Positions 52,927-63,392 of a stretch of 64,000 nucleotides of DNA are shown in pieces. The DNA is from Curvibacter lanceolatus ATCC 14669. Lineage in GTDB: Bacteria; Pseudomonadota; Gammaproteobacteria; Burkholderiales; Burkholderiaceae_C. The translations under genes were made by a program, and so were the position numbers. The notes beneath the pieces are model-generated. The model was given only the letters and a program-made list of their open reading frames with translations, did not search any database and was not told the DNA's origin. Within the stretch, counting starts at the first letter, position 1. Each line of letters begins with the position of its first letter. Location of the stretch: assembly GCF_000381265.1 (NCBI RefSeq), contig NZ_KB906262.1, positions 62,001 through 126,000 of the forward strand. Reading direction: 5' to 3'.

Positions 52927-53960
52927 ATGCTGTTTCCAGCTTCATCCACCTCTTGTTCCGCCTCGGGCCGCCCGGCCCCGGTGCTGGTGCTGCACGGCGG
53001 CGCCGGCACGCTGACCCGTGGCGCCATCACCCCCGAGCAGCAGGCCCGCTACCGCGGCGCCCTGAATGACATCCTGCTGGCGGGCCAGGCCCTGCTGGCC
53101 CAGGGCGCCGAAGCGCTGGACGTGGTGACCGAGACCGTTCGCCTGCTGGAGGAATGCCCTCTGTTCAATGCTGGGCGCGGCGCGGTGTACACCGCCGACG
53201 CGCGCCACGAACTCGACGCCTGCGTGATGCGCGGCAGCGACCTGGCCGCCGGCGCAGTGGCCGGCGTGACACGGCTGCGCAACCCGGTGCTGGCGGCGCG
53301 TGCCGTGCTGGCCTCGGCCAGCCCGGTGCTGTTGATCGGGGAGGGGGCCGAGCGCTTCGCCATCGAGCGCGGCTGCGAAACCGTGGCCCCCGAGTGGTTC
53401 GACACGCCCGAGCGCCTGGCCCAGCTGCACAGCGTGCAGGCCGCCCGCGGCGCTGCCGCCGCACTCGACCACGACGCCCAGAACCTGCTGGCCGCACAGG
53501 CCCCGGCCCCGCTGGACGAGCGCGCCAAGATGGGCACCGTGGGCGCGGTGGCGCTCGATGCGCAAGGCCACCTGGCGGCCGCCACCAGCACCGGTGGCGT
53601 CACCAACAAACTGCCCGGCCGCGTGGGCGATTCGCCCCTGGTGGGCGCGGGCAACTATGCCAATGACCGCACCGTGGCGGTGTCGTGCACCGGCATGGGC
53701 GAGGCCTTCATCCGCGGCATGGCCGCCTACGATGTGTCGGCCCTGATCGAGTACGCCGGCCTCAGCCTGGCCGAGGCCTGCCGCCGCGTGGTGCACGACA
53801 AGCTGCCCCCGCTGAGCGGGCGCGGCGGCCTCATCGCGGTGGACGCGCAGGGCCGCATCGCCTTGCCCTTCAACACCGAGGGCATGTACCGTGGCTGGGC
53901 CCGCCCTGGCCAGCCCCCGGTGGTGGCCATCTACGCCGACGAAGACGACCGGAGCCCCGC

Positions 53961-53964
<4 letters not shown>
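52927..53964 (+). CDS. Isoaspartyl peptidase / plant-type L-asparaginase
   Basis: A 345-residue Ntn hydrolase precursor. [11 protein letters not shown] marks the N-terminus. The autocatalytic cleavage site and nucleophile are in [14 protein letters not shown] (Thr near residue 201), with [23 protein letters not shown] for substrate binding. It hydrolyses beta-aspartyl dipeptides and asparagine. In Escherichia coli its counterpart (iaaA) is likewise directly upstream of the glutathione transporter genes gsiABCD. It overlaps the next gene by 4 bp. Confidence 0.9.
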
Positions 53965-55832
<1,868 letters not shown>

Positions 55833-55872
55833 TTTCCTTTCTTCCTCTTCTTCATCAAGGAGTGTCCTCGCC

Positions 55873-57411
55873 ATGAAACTGAAACTGAATCACCTTGCCG
55901 CCGCCCTGGTGCTGGCCGGCCTGTCGGTCTCGTCCGCCCACGCCTCCAAGGACGTGGTGGTGGCGCTCTATTCGAGCTTCACCACCACCGACCCCTATGA
56001 CGCCAACGACACCGTGTCGCAGGCCGTGGCCAAGTCCTTCTACCAGGGGCTGTACAGCTTCGACAAGGACATGAAGATGGTGCCGGTGCTGGCCGAGAGC
56101 AACAGCGTCAGCAAGGACGGCCTGGTCTACACCATCAAGCTCAAGAAGGGCATCAAGTTCCATGACGGCACCGACTTCAATGCCGAGGCCGTGAAGGTCA
56201 CCTTCGACCGCGTCACCAACCCCGACAACAAGCTCAAGCGCTACAACCTGTACAAGAACATCATCAAGACCGAGGTGGTCGACCCGTCCACGGTGCGCTT
56301 CACGCTGAAGGAGCCCTTCTCGCCCTTCATCAACACCCTGGCCCACCCCTCGGGCGTGATCATCTCGCCCGCGGCTCTGGCCAAGTACGGCAACAAGGGC
56401 ATCGCGCAGAACCCGGTGGGCACCGGCCCCTTCAAGTTCGTCGAGTGGAAGGCCACCGACTACATGAAGGTGGCCAAGTTCGACGGCTACTGGAAGAAGG
56501 GCTACCCCAAGGTGGACACCATCACCTGGCGCCCGGTGGTGGACAACAACACCCGTGCCGCCATGATGCAGACCAACGAGGCCCACTTCGCCTTCACGCT
56601 GCCACCCGAAGCGGTTGAGAACCTGAGCAAGAAGCCCAGCCTGGAAGTGACCCAGGGCCCCTCGATCGTGCAGCGCTACATCTCGTTCAACATGCAGCAA
56701 AAGCCCTTCGACAACCCGAAGGTGCGCCAGGCCATCAACTACGCCATCAACAAGGAAGCCCTGGCCAAGGTGGCCTTCTCGGGCTTTGCCGACCCGATGG
56801 ACTCGGTGGCCCCCAAGGGCGTGGACTACTCGGTCAAGCTGGGCCCCTGGCCCTACGACCCGAAGAAGGCGCGTGAGCTGCTGAAAGAAGCGGGCTACCC
56901 CAATGGCTTCGAGAGCACGCTGTGGAGCGCCTACAACCACACCACGGCGCAGAAGGTGATCCAGTTCGTGCAGCAGCAGTTGGCCCAGGTCGGCATCAAG
57001 GTGCAGGTGCAGGCCCTGGAGGCCGGCCAGCGCGTCGAGCGCGTGGAAAGCGCGCAAGACCCGGCCACCGCCCCGGTGCGCATGTACTACGTGGGCTGGT
57101 CGTCGTCCACCGGTGAGGCCGACTGGGCGCTGCGCCCGCTGCTGGCCTCGGAGTCCTTCCCGCCGCGCCTGTTCAACACCGCGTACTACAAGAACGAGGT
57201 GGTGGACAACAACATCGCCCGGGCCCTGAACACCACGGACCGCGCCGAGAAGACCCGCCTCTACACCGAAGCCCAGCAGCAGATCTGGAAAGACGCGCCC
57301 TGGGCCTTCCTGGTGACCGAGCGCTCGCTGTCGGTGCGGGCACGCAACCTGGCGGGCTTCTATGTGATGCCCGACTGGAACTTCAACTTCGACGAAATCG
57401 AGTTGAAGTGA
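55873..57411 (+). CDS. gsiB: Peptide/glutathione ABC transporter substrate-binding protein GsiB-like
   Basis: A 512-residue SBP_bac_5 protein with a signal peptide ending SSAHA (residue 24). It shows [48 protein letters not shown], and [13 protein letters not shown], as in GsiB/DppA-type receptors. It delivers peptides (glutathione in the enteric relative) to the permease. A palindromic 231-bp gap separates it from the permease genes, which may set higher expression of this receptor. Confidence 0.92.
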   Translation: MKLKLNHLAAALVLAGLSVSSAHASKDVVVALYSSFTTTDPYDANDTVSQAVAKSFYQGLYSFDKDMKMVPVLAESNSVSKDGLVYTIKLKKGIKFHDGTDFNAEAVKVTFDRVTNPDNKLKRYNLYKNIIKTEVVDPSTVRFTLKEPFSPFINTLAHPSGVIISPAALAKYGNKGIAQNPVGTGPFKFVEWKATDYMKVAKFDGYWKKGYPKVDTITWRPVVDNNTRAAMMQTNEAHFAFTLPPEAVENLSKKPSLEVTQGPSIVQRYISFNMQQKPFDNPKVRQAINYAINKEALAKVAFSGFADPMDSVAPKGVDYSVKLGPWPYDPKKARELLKEAGYPNGFESTLWSAYNHTTAQKVIQFVQQQLAQVGIKVQVQALEAGQRVERVESAQDPATAPVRMYYVGWSSSTGEADWALRPLLASESFPPRLFNTAYYKNEVVDNNIARALNTTDRAEKTRLYTEAQQQIWKDAPWAFLVTERSLSVRARNLAGFYVMPDWNFNFDEIELK

Positions 57412-57500
57412 CCCCCTGAGTCGCCTTCGGCGCCTTCCCCCAGGGGACGACACCAACGGCCGGGCAAAGCCCGCTCCGTGGTGTCTGCTGGCGTGGCTTG
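57412..57500. repeat. Palindromic intergenic repeat inside the gsi operon
   Basis: CCCCCTG near 57412 pairs with CCAGGGG near 57441. GACACCA pairs with TGGTGTC around a second stem (GGGC-AAA-GCCC). The layout and wording look like a dispersed Comamonadaceae intergenic repeat, from memory. No gene is present in 57412-57642. Confidence 0.5.
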
Positions 57501-57602
57501 CTCCGCAGCCTTCTGAACGGTGAGGGCGTTGGGGTGCCTTGTGCGGTGCGCCGGGCGGACTCTGTGTGAGGTCCTGATGTCAGACCGATGGCCTCACGAT
57601 GG

Positions 57603-57627
57603 GGCCTTGGCAGGCCAGGATTTTTTT
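57603..57627 (+). terminator. Attenuator-like hairpin before gsiC
   Basis: GGCCT-TGGC-AGGCC is followed, after AGGA, by seven T, and ends 16 bp before the gsiC ATG. A short stem with a T-tract should give partial termination between the binding protein and the permeases. Confidence 0.55.
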
Positions 57628-57642
57628 GATTGAGCTTGATTC

Positions 57643-58563
57643 ATGATCCATTACCTTTTCAGGCGCCTGCTGGGGCTGTTGCCGACGTTGCTGATCGTGG
57701 CGGTGCTGGTGTTTTCGTTTGTGCACCTGTTGCCGGGCGATCCGGCGCGGCTGGCCGCGGGGCCGGAGGCGGGGCCTGAGACGGTGGAGCTGGTGCGGCA
57801 GGATCTGGGGCTGGACTTGCCCCTGCACCAGCAGTTTCTGCGTTTTTTCAGCCATGCGCTGCAGGGCGATTTCGGCACCTCGATCCGCAGCAAGCGGCCG
57901 GTGTCCACCGAGATCGCCGAGCGCTTTGCGCCCACGCTGTGGCTCACGGTGGCGGCCATGGTGTGGTCGGTGCTGCTGGGCGGGGTGTTGGGCATGGTGT
58001 CGGCCGTGTGGCGCAACCGCTGGCCCGACCGGCTGGGCATGACGCTGGCGGTGTCGGGCATCTCGTTTCCGTCGTTCGCGCTGGGCATGCTGCTGATGCA
58101 GCTGTTCTCGGTGCAACTGGGCTGGCTGCCCACGGTGGGGGCCGACAGCTGGCGCCACTACATCCTGCCTTCACTCACCCTGGGGGCGGGCGTGGCGGCG
58201 GTGATGGCGCGCTTCACGCGCAGCTCCTTCATCGACATCCTGAAAGAAGACTACGTGCGCACGGCCCGCGCCAAGGGCCTGTCCGAGACGGTGGTGGTGG
58301 TCAAGCACGGGCTGCGCAATGCGCTGATCCCGGTGGTCACCATGATGGGGCTGCAGTTCGGCTTTCTGCTGGGCGGCTCCATCGTGGTCGAGGTGGTCTT
58401 CAACTGGCCCGGCATGGGCCGCCTGCTGGTCGACGCGGTGGACATGCGCGACTACCCCGTGATCCAGGCCCTGGTGCTGCTGTTTTCGCTCGAGTTCATC
58501 CTGATCAACCTGGTGGTCGATCTGCTGTACGCCCTGATCAACCCGACCATCCGATTCAAGTAA
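57643..58563 (+). CDS. gsiC: Peptide/glutathione ABC transporter permease GsiC-like
   Basis: A 306-residue DppB/GsiC-type permease with six helices. It has [15 protein letters not shown] near the N-terminus and the EAA-type cytoplasmic loop [27 protein letters not shown]. It ends with NPTIRFK. The stop is followed directly by the gsiD ATG. The ribosome site is weak, fitting the idea of coupling or lower expression. Confidence 0.93.
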   Translation: MIHYLFRRLLGLLPTLLIVAVLVFSFVHLLPGDPARLAAGPEAGPETVELVRQDLGLDLPLHQQFLRFFSHALQGDFGTSIRSKRPVSTEIAERFAPTLWLTVAAMVWSVLLGGVLGMVSAVWRNRWPDRLGMTLAVSGISFPSFALGMLLMQLFSVQLGWLPTVGADSWRHYILPSLTLGAGVAAVMARFTRSSFIDILKEDYVRTARAKGLSETVVVVKHGLRNALIPVVTMMGLQFGFLLGGSIVVEVVFNWPGMGRLLVDAVDMRDYPVIQALVLLFSLEFILINLVVDLLYALINPTIRFK

Positions 58564-59457
58564 ATGACTGAACAACCCACCCCCGCCAGCCCCGTGGCTG
58601 CCCAGCAGGTCCGCACCCCGGCGGCAGAGTTCTGGCGCCAGTTCAAGCGCCAGCGTGTGGCCCTGTGGGCCGGTGGCTTTGTGCTGCTGCTGGTGGCCGT
58701 GGCCGTGCTGGCCCCCTGGCTGGCCCCTTACGACGCTGAAGGCTATTTCGATTACGACGCCCTCAACAGCCCGCCCAGCGCGGCGCACTGGTTCGGCGTG
58801 GACGCCCTGGGGCGCGACATCTTCAGCCGCATCCTGCTGGGCACGCGCATCTCGCTGGCCGCCGGCTTCATCTCGGTGGCGGTGGGCGCGGTGATCGGCA
58901 CCGGCCTGGGCCTGCTGGCCGGCTACTACGAAGGCTGGTGGGACCGCATCGTGATGCGCATGTCCGACGTGCTGTTCGCCTTCCCCGGCATCCTGCTGGC
59001 CATCGGCATCGTGGCCATCCTGGGCAATGGCATGGTCAACGTGATCGTGGCGGTGGCCGTGTTCAGCGTGCCGGCCTTTGCCCGCCTGGTGCGTGGCAAT
59101 GTGCTGGCCCTCAAGCACCAGACCTACATCGAAGCGGTGCGCTCCATCGGCGCCACCGATGCCGTCATCATGCTGCGCCACCTGCTGCCCGGCACGGTGT
59201 CCTCGGTGGTGGTGTACCTCACCATGCGCATCGGCACCTCCATCATCACCGCGGCCAGCCTGTCCTTCCTGGGCCTGGGGGCGCAGCCGCCCACCCCCGA
59301 GTGGGGCGCCATGCTCAACGAGGCGCGGGCCGACATGCTCAATGCCCCGCACATCGCGCTGTTCCCCAGCCTGGCGATCTTCGTCACCGTGCTGGCCTTC
59401 AACCTGCTGGGCGACGGCCTGCGTGACGCGCTCGACCCCAAGCTCGACCGGAACTGA
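58564..59457 (+). CDS. gsiD: Peptide/glutathione ABC transporter permease GsiD-like
   Basis: A 297-residue DppC/GsiD-type permease. It has an N-terminal [20 protein letters not shown] segment, [22 protein letters not shown], the EAA loop [23 protein letters not shown], and [19 protein letters not shown]. It forms a heterodimeric channel with GsiC. No gap to gsiC; the next gene starts 3 bp after its stop. Confidence 0.93.
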   Translation: MTEQPTPASPVAAQQVRTPAAEFWRQFKRQRVALWAGGFVLLLVAVAVLAPWLAPYDAEGYFDYDALNSPPSAAHWFGVDALGRDIFSRILLGTRISLAAGFISVAVGAVIGTGLGLLAGYYEGWWDRIVMRMSDVLFAFPGILLAIGIVAILGNGMVNVIVAVAVFSVPAFARLVRGNVLALKHQTYIEAVRSIGATDAVIMLRHLLPGTVSSVVVYLTMRIGTSIITAASLSFLGLGAQPPTPEWGAMLNEARADMLNAPHIALFPSLAIFVTVLAFNLLGDGLRDALDPKLDRN

Positions 59458-59460
59458 GCC

Positions 59461-60558
59461 ATGCAACGCAGCTTCCTCGGTGCGCCCCAGCTCGGCACCC
59501 TGGCCAGCGGCCCGCTGGACGCCATCACCGATGTGGCCGGCGTGTCGCTGGGCCACGTCACCCTGTCCGACGGGGCGGTGCAGACCGGCGTCACCGTGCT
59601 GTTGCCCGCCACGGGCGATCTGTTCCTCAACAAGCTGCCGGCGGGCCTGGCCGTGATCAATGGCTTTGGCAAGAGCGCCGGCCTGATGCAGGTGCAGGAG
59701 CTGGGTCAGATCGAGTCGCCCCTGGCCCTGGTCAGCACCTTCGCCGTGGGCACGGCCAGCACCGCGCTGATCCGCGATGCCATCGCCCACCAGCCCGAGC
59801 TGGCGCGCAGCCTGCCCACCCTGAACCCGCTGGTGTTCGAGTGCAATGACGGCTGGCTCAATGACGCCCAGGCCCTGGCGCTGCAGGAGTCGCATGTGCT
59901 GCAGGCGCTGCAGACCGCGCGCGAGGCCGGCGCTGGCGCCTGCTTTGCCCAGGGCGCGGTGGGCGCCGGGCGGGGCATGTCCTGCCACGGGCTCAAGGGC
60001 GGCATCGGCACGGCCTCGCGCCAGTTTGAGTGGCAAGGGCGTCGCCACACCCTGGGCGCCCTGGTGCTGGCCAACCAGGGCCGGCCTGAGGCCCTGACCC
60101 TGGCCGGCTGCCGCATCGGCCCGGTGCTGCAGCAGCGCATCGCCGACGCCGAGGCGCCGGGGCCTGAGCGTGGCTCCATCATCATCGTGCTGGCCACCGA
60201 TGCCCCGCTCGATGCCCGCCAACTGCAGCGCGTGGCCCGGCGCTCGGCCGCCGGCCTGGCGCGCACCGGCTCGGACTACGGGCACGGCAGCGGCGATGTG
60301 GCCCTGGCCTTCTCCACCGCCTACCGCCTGCCGCAGCACGCCGACCAGGCCATGCCCTGCGTCACCCTGCTGCATGAAAGCGCGCTGGACCTGTTCTTCC
60401 AGGCCGCCGCCGAAGCCACCGAGCAGGCCATCGTGCATGCGCTGTGGGCGGCCGTGCCCCTGACCGGGCGCGACGGCCACCACCGCCACGCCCTCACTTC
60501 CGTGGCGCCTGAACTGCTGACCCAAGCGCCCTGGGCGCTGCTCCACCCGAAAGATTGA
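59461..60558 (+). CDS. P1-family (DmpA-like) aminopeptidase
   Basis: A 365-residue self-cleaving N-terminal nucleophile peptidase. DAITDVAGVSLGHVTL opens the protein, GAVGAGRGMSCHGLKGGIGTAS follows, and the processing site is GSIIIVLATDAPLD (Ser near residue 239). DmpA relatives release N-terminal L- or D-residues, some acting on beta-peptides. Translationally linked to gsiD, so it probably hydrolyses the imported peptides in the cytoplasm. Confidence 0.88.
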   Translation: MQRSFLGAPQLGTLASGPLDAITDVAGVSLGHVTLSDGAVQTGVTVLLPATGDLFLNKLPAGLAVINGFGKSAGLMQVQELGQIESPLALVSTFAVGTASTALIRDAIAHQPELARSLPTLNPLVFECNDGWLNDAQALALQESHVLQALQTAREAGAGACFAQGAVGAGRGMSCHGLKGGIGTASRQFEWQGRRHTLGALVLANQGRPEALTLAGCRIGPVLQQRIADAEAPGPERGSIIIVLATDAPLDARQLQRVARRSAAGLARTGSDYGHGSGDVALAFSTAYRLPQHADQAMPCVTLLHESALDLFFQAAAEATEQAIVHALWAAVPLTGRDGHHRHALTSVAPELLTQAPWALLHPKD

Positions 60559-60562
60559 AGCC

Positions 60563-61399
60563 ATGCCTGCACCCAAGATCCTGATTTCCATGGACATCGA
60601 AGGCGTGGCCGGTGTCTGGCGCCCCGAGCAGACCCAGGCCGGCAACGGCGAATACGAACGCGCCCGCCGCTGGATGACCGAAGAGGCCAATGCCGCCGTG
60701 TGCGGCGCCCTGGCCGGCGGCGCCGGCGAGGTGCTGGTGAACGATTCGCATGGTCACTTCGGCAACCTGCTGGCCGACCTGCTGGACCCGCGGGCCCAGC
60801 TGATCCAGGGCAAGCCGCGCACCCTGGGCATGATGGCGGGGGTGGAACAGGACGTGGACGGCGTGCTCATGATCGGTTGGCACGCCCGCGCCAAGACCCG
60901 CGGTGTGCTGGCCCACACCAGCAACAGCTTTGCCTTTGCCCGCGTCTGGCTGGGCGGCCTGGAGCTGGGCGAGGTGGGCCTGTACGCGGCCCTGGCCGGC
61001 GAGCTGGGCGTGCCGGTGCTGCTGGTCAGCGGTTGCGACGTGCTGGCCGACGAGGTGGCCGCCTTGCTGCCGCACACCGACATGAGTGTGCTCAAGTGGT
61101 CGGATGGCGCGCGCAGTGGTCGCTCGCTGTCGCCCCAGGCCGCCTGCGCCCAGATCGAGCAGGCCAGCCACCAGGCCGTGCTGCGCCTGCAGGGCGAGGG
61201 CGCCCCGCCGGCCTGGACCTTGCCCACGCCGCTGACCTTGCGCGTGCAATGCCAGACCCCGGCCCTGGCCGATGTCTTCAGCCTCTGGCCCGCCGTGCAG
61301 CGCGAAGACGGCGACACCCTCAGCTTGCCCTGCGCCAGCGTGCAGGATGCGGTGCGCAGCCTGAATGCGCTGGCGGCGATGTCGAGTGTGCTGCGTTGA
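60563..61399 (+). CDS. M55-family D-aminopeptidase (DppA-like)
   Basis: A 278-residue metallopeptidase. The zinc-binding motifs are SMDIEGVAGV (Asp/Glu), NDSHGHFGN and IGWHARAKTRGVLAHTSNS. DppA of Bacillus subtilis hydrolyses D-Ala-D-Ala and other D-peptides. It is last in the operon. With DmpA and the isoaspartyl peptidase this suggests uptake and breakdown of unusual peptides, for example cell-wall-derived ones; the transport specificity is inferred. Confidence 0.9.
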   Translation: MPAPKILISMDIEGVAGVWRPEQTQAGNGEYERARRWMTEEANAAVCGALAGGAGEVLVNDSHGHFGNLLADLLDPRAQLIQGKPRTLGMMAGVEQDVDGVLMIGWHARAKTRGVLAHTSNSFAFARVWLGGLELGEVGLYAALAGELGVPVLLVSGCDVLADEVAALLPHTDMSVLKWSDGARSGRSLSPQAACAQIEQASHQAVLRLQGEGAPPAWTLPTPLTLRVQCQTPALADVFSLWPAVQREDGDTLSLPCASVQDAVRSLNALAAMSSVLR

Positions 61400-61407
61400 A
61401 CGTCGCT

Positions 61408-61731
61408 TCAGGTTGACGGGTAGTCGTCTTCTCTTTGATGGCGGATGGCTGCGACGATCACGGTGGCCGGCTCTGTGATTTCGAACAAGGCCACATAGCC
61501 TGTGGCGCCGTGAGAGATCACCAACTCGCGCAGAGCCAGATCGCCATCCGCCTTGCGGCAGGTGTGGGGAAAGCGTTCCAAGCGTTTCAGACCTGCGGCA
61601 ATGGCTTCCAGCGCTTCTTCCGCAGCTTCCAGGCGCCCACTGGCGCGGCTCAATTCACGTTCAATAACAAAGTCGAACAGGCGTTGGATGTCCTGCTGCG
61701 CGGCCTCTGTCAGGAAGACTGAGAAGCTCAC
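61408..61731 (-). CDS. RelE/ParE-family toxin
   Basis: A 107-residue protein with the ParE/RelE pattern FLTEAAQQDIQRLFDFV near the N-terminus, LERFPHTCRK in the middle and YVALFEITEPATVIVAAIRHQRED at the C-terminus. It is preceded, with a 4-bp overlap, by the antitoxin gene. ParE members poison gyrase and RelE members cleave mRNA; which one applies is not clear. It converges on the D-aminopeptidase gene. Confidence 0.85.
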   Translation of the reverse strand: MSFSVFLTEAAQQDIQRLFDFVIERELSRASGRLEAAEEALEAIAAGLKRLERFPHTCRKADGDLALRELVISHGATGYVALFEITEPATVIVAAIRHQREDDYPST

Positions 61732-62000
61732 CGCAAGGTTTGCTGGGCGCGCGCCAGGCGGTCTCGCATCTCCTGGATCACCTGGTCTGCGGTGATCAAA
61801 GGCTCCCCCGTTCGTGCTGCGGCCAGTGAGGCTCGGCCTCGTGCGAGGAACTCAGTCTGTGTGTCCTCGTCGGCGCGCTGTTCAAGCAGGGGCTTCTCCG
61901 TGGTTGCGTGCCTCATGCGTCCGTCCGGGTACAGTGAGGGCGTCAGTTCCTCGCACAGAACGGCGGGGTGGGCGATCGAGGGGCCGTCGGTGGTTTTCAT
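61728..62000 (-). CDS. Antitoxin paired with the RelE/ParE toxin
   Basis: A 90-residue protein with an N-terminal MKTTDGPSIAHPAVL segment and a C-terminal helical tail (FLARGRASLAAARTGEPLITADQVIQEMRDRL, in part) of the kind that wraps the toxin. The ATGA overlap with the toxin gene gives coupled translation. ATG at 62000 is the natural start. Expected to repress its own promoter with the toxin. Confidence 0.75.
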   Translation of the reverse strand: MKTTDGPSIAHPAVLCEELTPSLYPDGRMRHATTEKPLLEQRADEDTQTEFLARGRASLAAARTGEPLITADQVIQEMRDRLARAQQTLR

Positions 62001-62076
62001 GGCCCGAATGTAGCGCTTTCCAAGGGCGTGTGAACTGCTTTTGCTCGGCTGGCTGACCAACGTTTGCCCAAACGGC

Positions 62077-62131
62077 TTGACAGCACAGGGGCCCCCAGCC
62101 GACGATGGGGCGTCATTTTTTGCCCATCGTC
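62077..62131 (+). promoter_or_regulatory. Promoter with palindrome at the HD-GYP start
   Basis: TTGACA (62077-62082) is followed after 18 bp by GACGAT, a passable -35/-10 pair. GACGATGGG (62101-62109) and CCCATCGTC (62123-62131) are perfect 9-bp inverted arms, the second ending one base before the ATG. The gene has no Shine-Dalgarno sequence. The palindrome may be an operator overlapping -10, or an mRNA stem at the start codon. Confidence 0.45.
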
Positions 62132-62132
62132 C

Positions 62133-63392
62133 ATGTCCACCTTCCAGGTCAATCTGCGCGACGTCATCTATTCGCTGTCCGATGCCCTCGATCTGGTGGG
62201 GGTGACCCACATCCACCACGGCAAGCGGGTGGCTTTCATGGCGGTGGAGTGCGCCAAGGTGCTGGGCTGGGCGCCCGAGCGCCTGGACCGGCTGTTCCAG
62301 GCCGGCATGCTGCATGACAGCGGGGTGTCACGTACCTACATCCACCGCCGCCTGACCCAGTTCGAGTGGGAGGGCGAGGCCGAGCACTGCCGCATCGGGG
62401 CCGAGTTGCTGCGCAGCTGCCCCTCCCTGGCTTCGCTGGCCGACATCGTGCTGCACCACCACACGCACTGGAGCGCGCTGCAGGCGCTGCCGCTCAGTGA
62501 CGAGGTCAAGCTGGCGGCCAACTGCATCTACCTGGTGGACCGCACCGACATCCTGACCCTGGCCGCGCTCAAGGACCAGTCCAACATCCTGTACGGCCGC
62601 GAAGACACGCGCCAGGCCATCGCGGCCCGGCGGGGTGACTGGTTCTGCCCCGAGCTGGTGGATGCCTTTTTGCAGGCCTCGGCGAGCGAGGCCTTCTGGT
62701 TCAGCCTGGAGAGCGAGCAGGTGCGCAGCTACGCCCACGAGTGGATCGCCCACGACCAGGTCCGCGCGGTGCCATTTGCCGAGCTGCGCAGCCTGGTGCG
62801 CATCTTTTCGGTCATCGTCGACGCCAAGAGCCCCTTCACCCGCAAGCATTCCGAGGGCGTGGCCCGGCTCTCGCGCGCCCTGGGCGAGCGCCTGGGCCTG
62901 GCGGAGCGGCGCTGCGAGATGCTCGAGCTGGCCGGCCTGCTGCACGACCTGGGCAAGCTGCGCGTGCCCGACGAGCTGCTCGACAAGCCGGGCCGCCTCA
63001 CGCCCGAGGAGTACGCCGTCATGAAGCGGCACAGTTTTGACACCTACAGCATCCTGCGCACCATCCATGGCCTGGAAGACGTCGCCCTGTGGGCGGCCCA
63101 GCACCATGAGCGCGTGGATGGCTCGGGCTACCCGTACCACCTGGCCGGCGAGCTGTCGATCGAGGCGCGCATCGTGGCCGTGGCCGATGTGTTCCAGGCC
63201 CTGGTGCAGACCCGTCCCTACCGGGCCGGCCTGTCACCCGCCGAGGTGATGGCCATCGTGCATGAGCACACCGAGCGCGGCGCGCTGGATGCCTCGGTGG
63301 TGGCCCGCCTGGACGCCGAACTGGACGTGTTCTGGGCGCTGGCGGCGCCCGCCGTGACGCCTGAGCGCCCGGTGGCCTCAGCCCGGCAATAA
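62133..63392 (+). CDS. HD-GYP domain protein (c-di-GMP phosphodiesterase)
   Basis: A 419-residue protein. Its N-terminal half is a degenerate HD-type domain (HHGKRVAFMAVECAKVLG, GMLHDSGVS, HHHTHW). The C-terminal half is a full HD-GYP domain: HSEGVARLSRALGERLGL, the HD pair in LLHDLGKLRVP (about residues 269-279) and HHERVDGSGYP (about 325-336), with AVADVFQALVQTRPYR. HD-GYP enzymes degrade c-di-GMP to GMP. The double-HD arrangement is known in oxygen- or redox-responding members. It converges with the Nudix gene, overlapping by 15 bp. Confidence 0.9.
   Translation: MSTFQVNLRDVIYSLSDALDLVGVTHIHHGKRVAFMAVECAKVLGWAPERLDRLFQAGMLHDSGVSRTYIHRRLTQFEWEGEAEHCRIGAELLRSCPSLASLADIVLHHHTHWSALQALPLSDEVKLAANCIYLVDRTDILTLAALKDQSNILYGREDTRQAIAARRGDWFCPELVDAFLQASASEAFWFSLESEQVRSYAHEWIAHDQVRAVPFAELRSLVRIFSVIVDAKSPFTRKHSEGVARLSRALGERLGLAERRCEMLELAGLLHDLGKLRVPDELLDKPGRLTPEEYAVMKRHSFDTYSILRTIHGLEDVALWAAQHHERVDGSGYPYHLAGELSIEARIVAVADVFQALVQTRPYRAGLSPAEVMAIVHEHTERGALDASVVARLDAELDVFWALAAPAVTPERPVASARQ

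Noticed and set aside
59124-59672. Minus-strand 182-residue frame across gsiD and the peptidase start
   Set aside because: Crosses two well-supported genes on the other strand and has no ribosome site or domain.
58171-60690. 839-residue minus-strand frame opposite gsiC, gsiD and the DmpA-like gene
   Set aside because: Antisense to three conserved genes; His/Gln/Gly-rich shadow.
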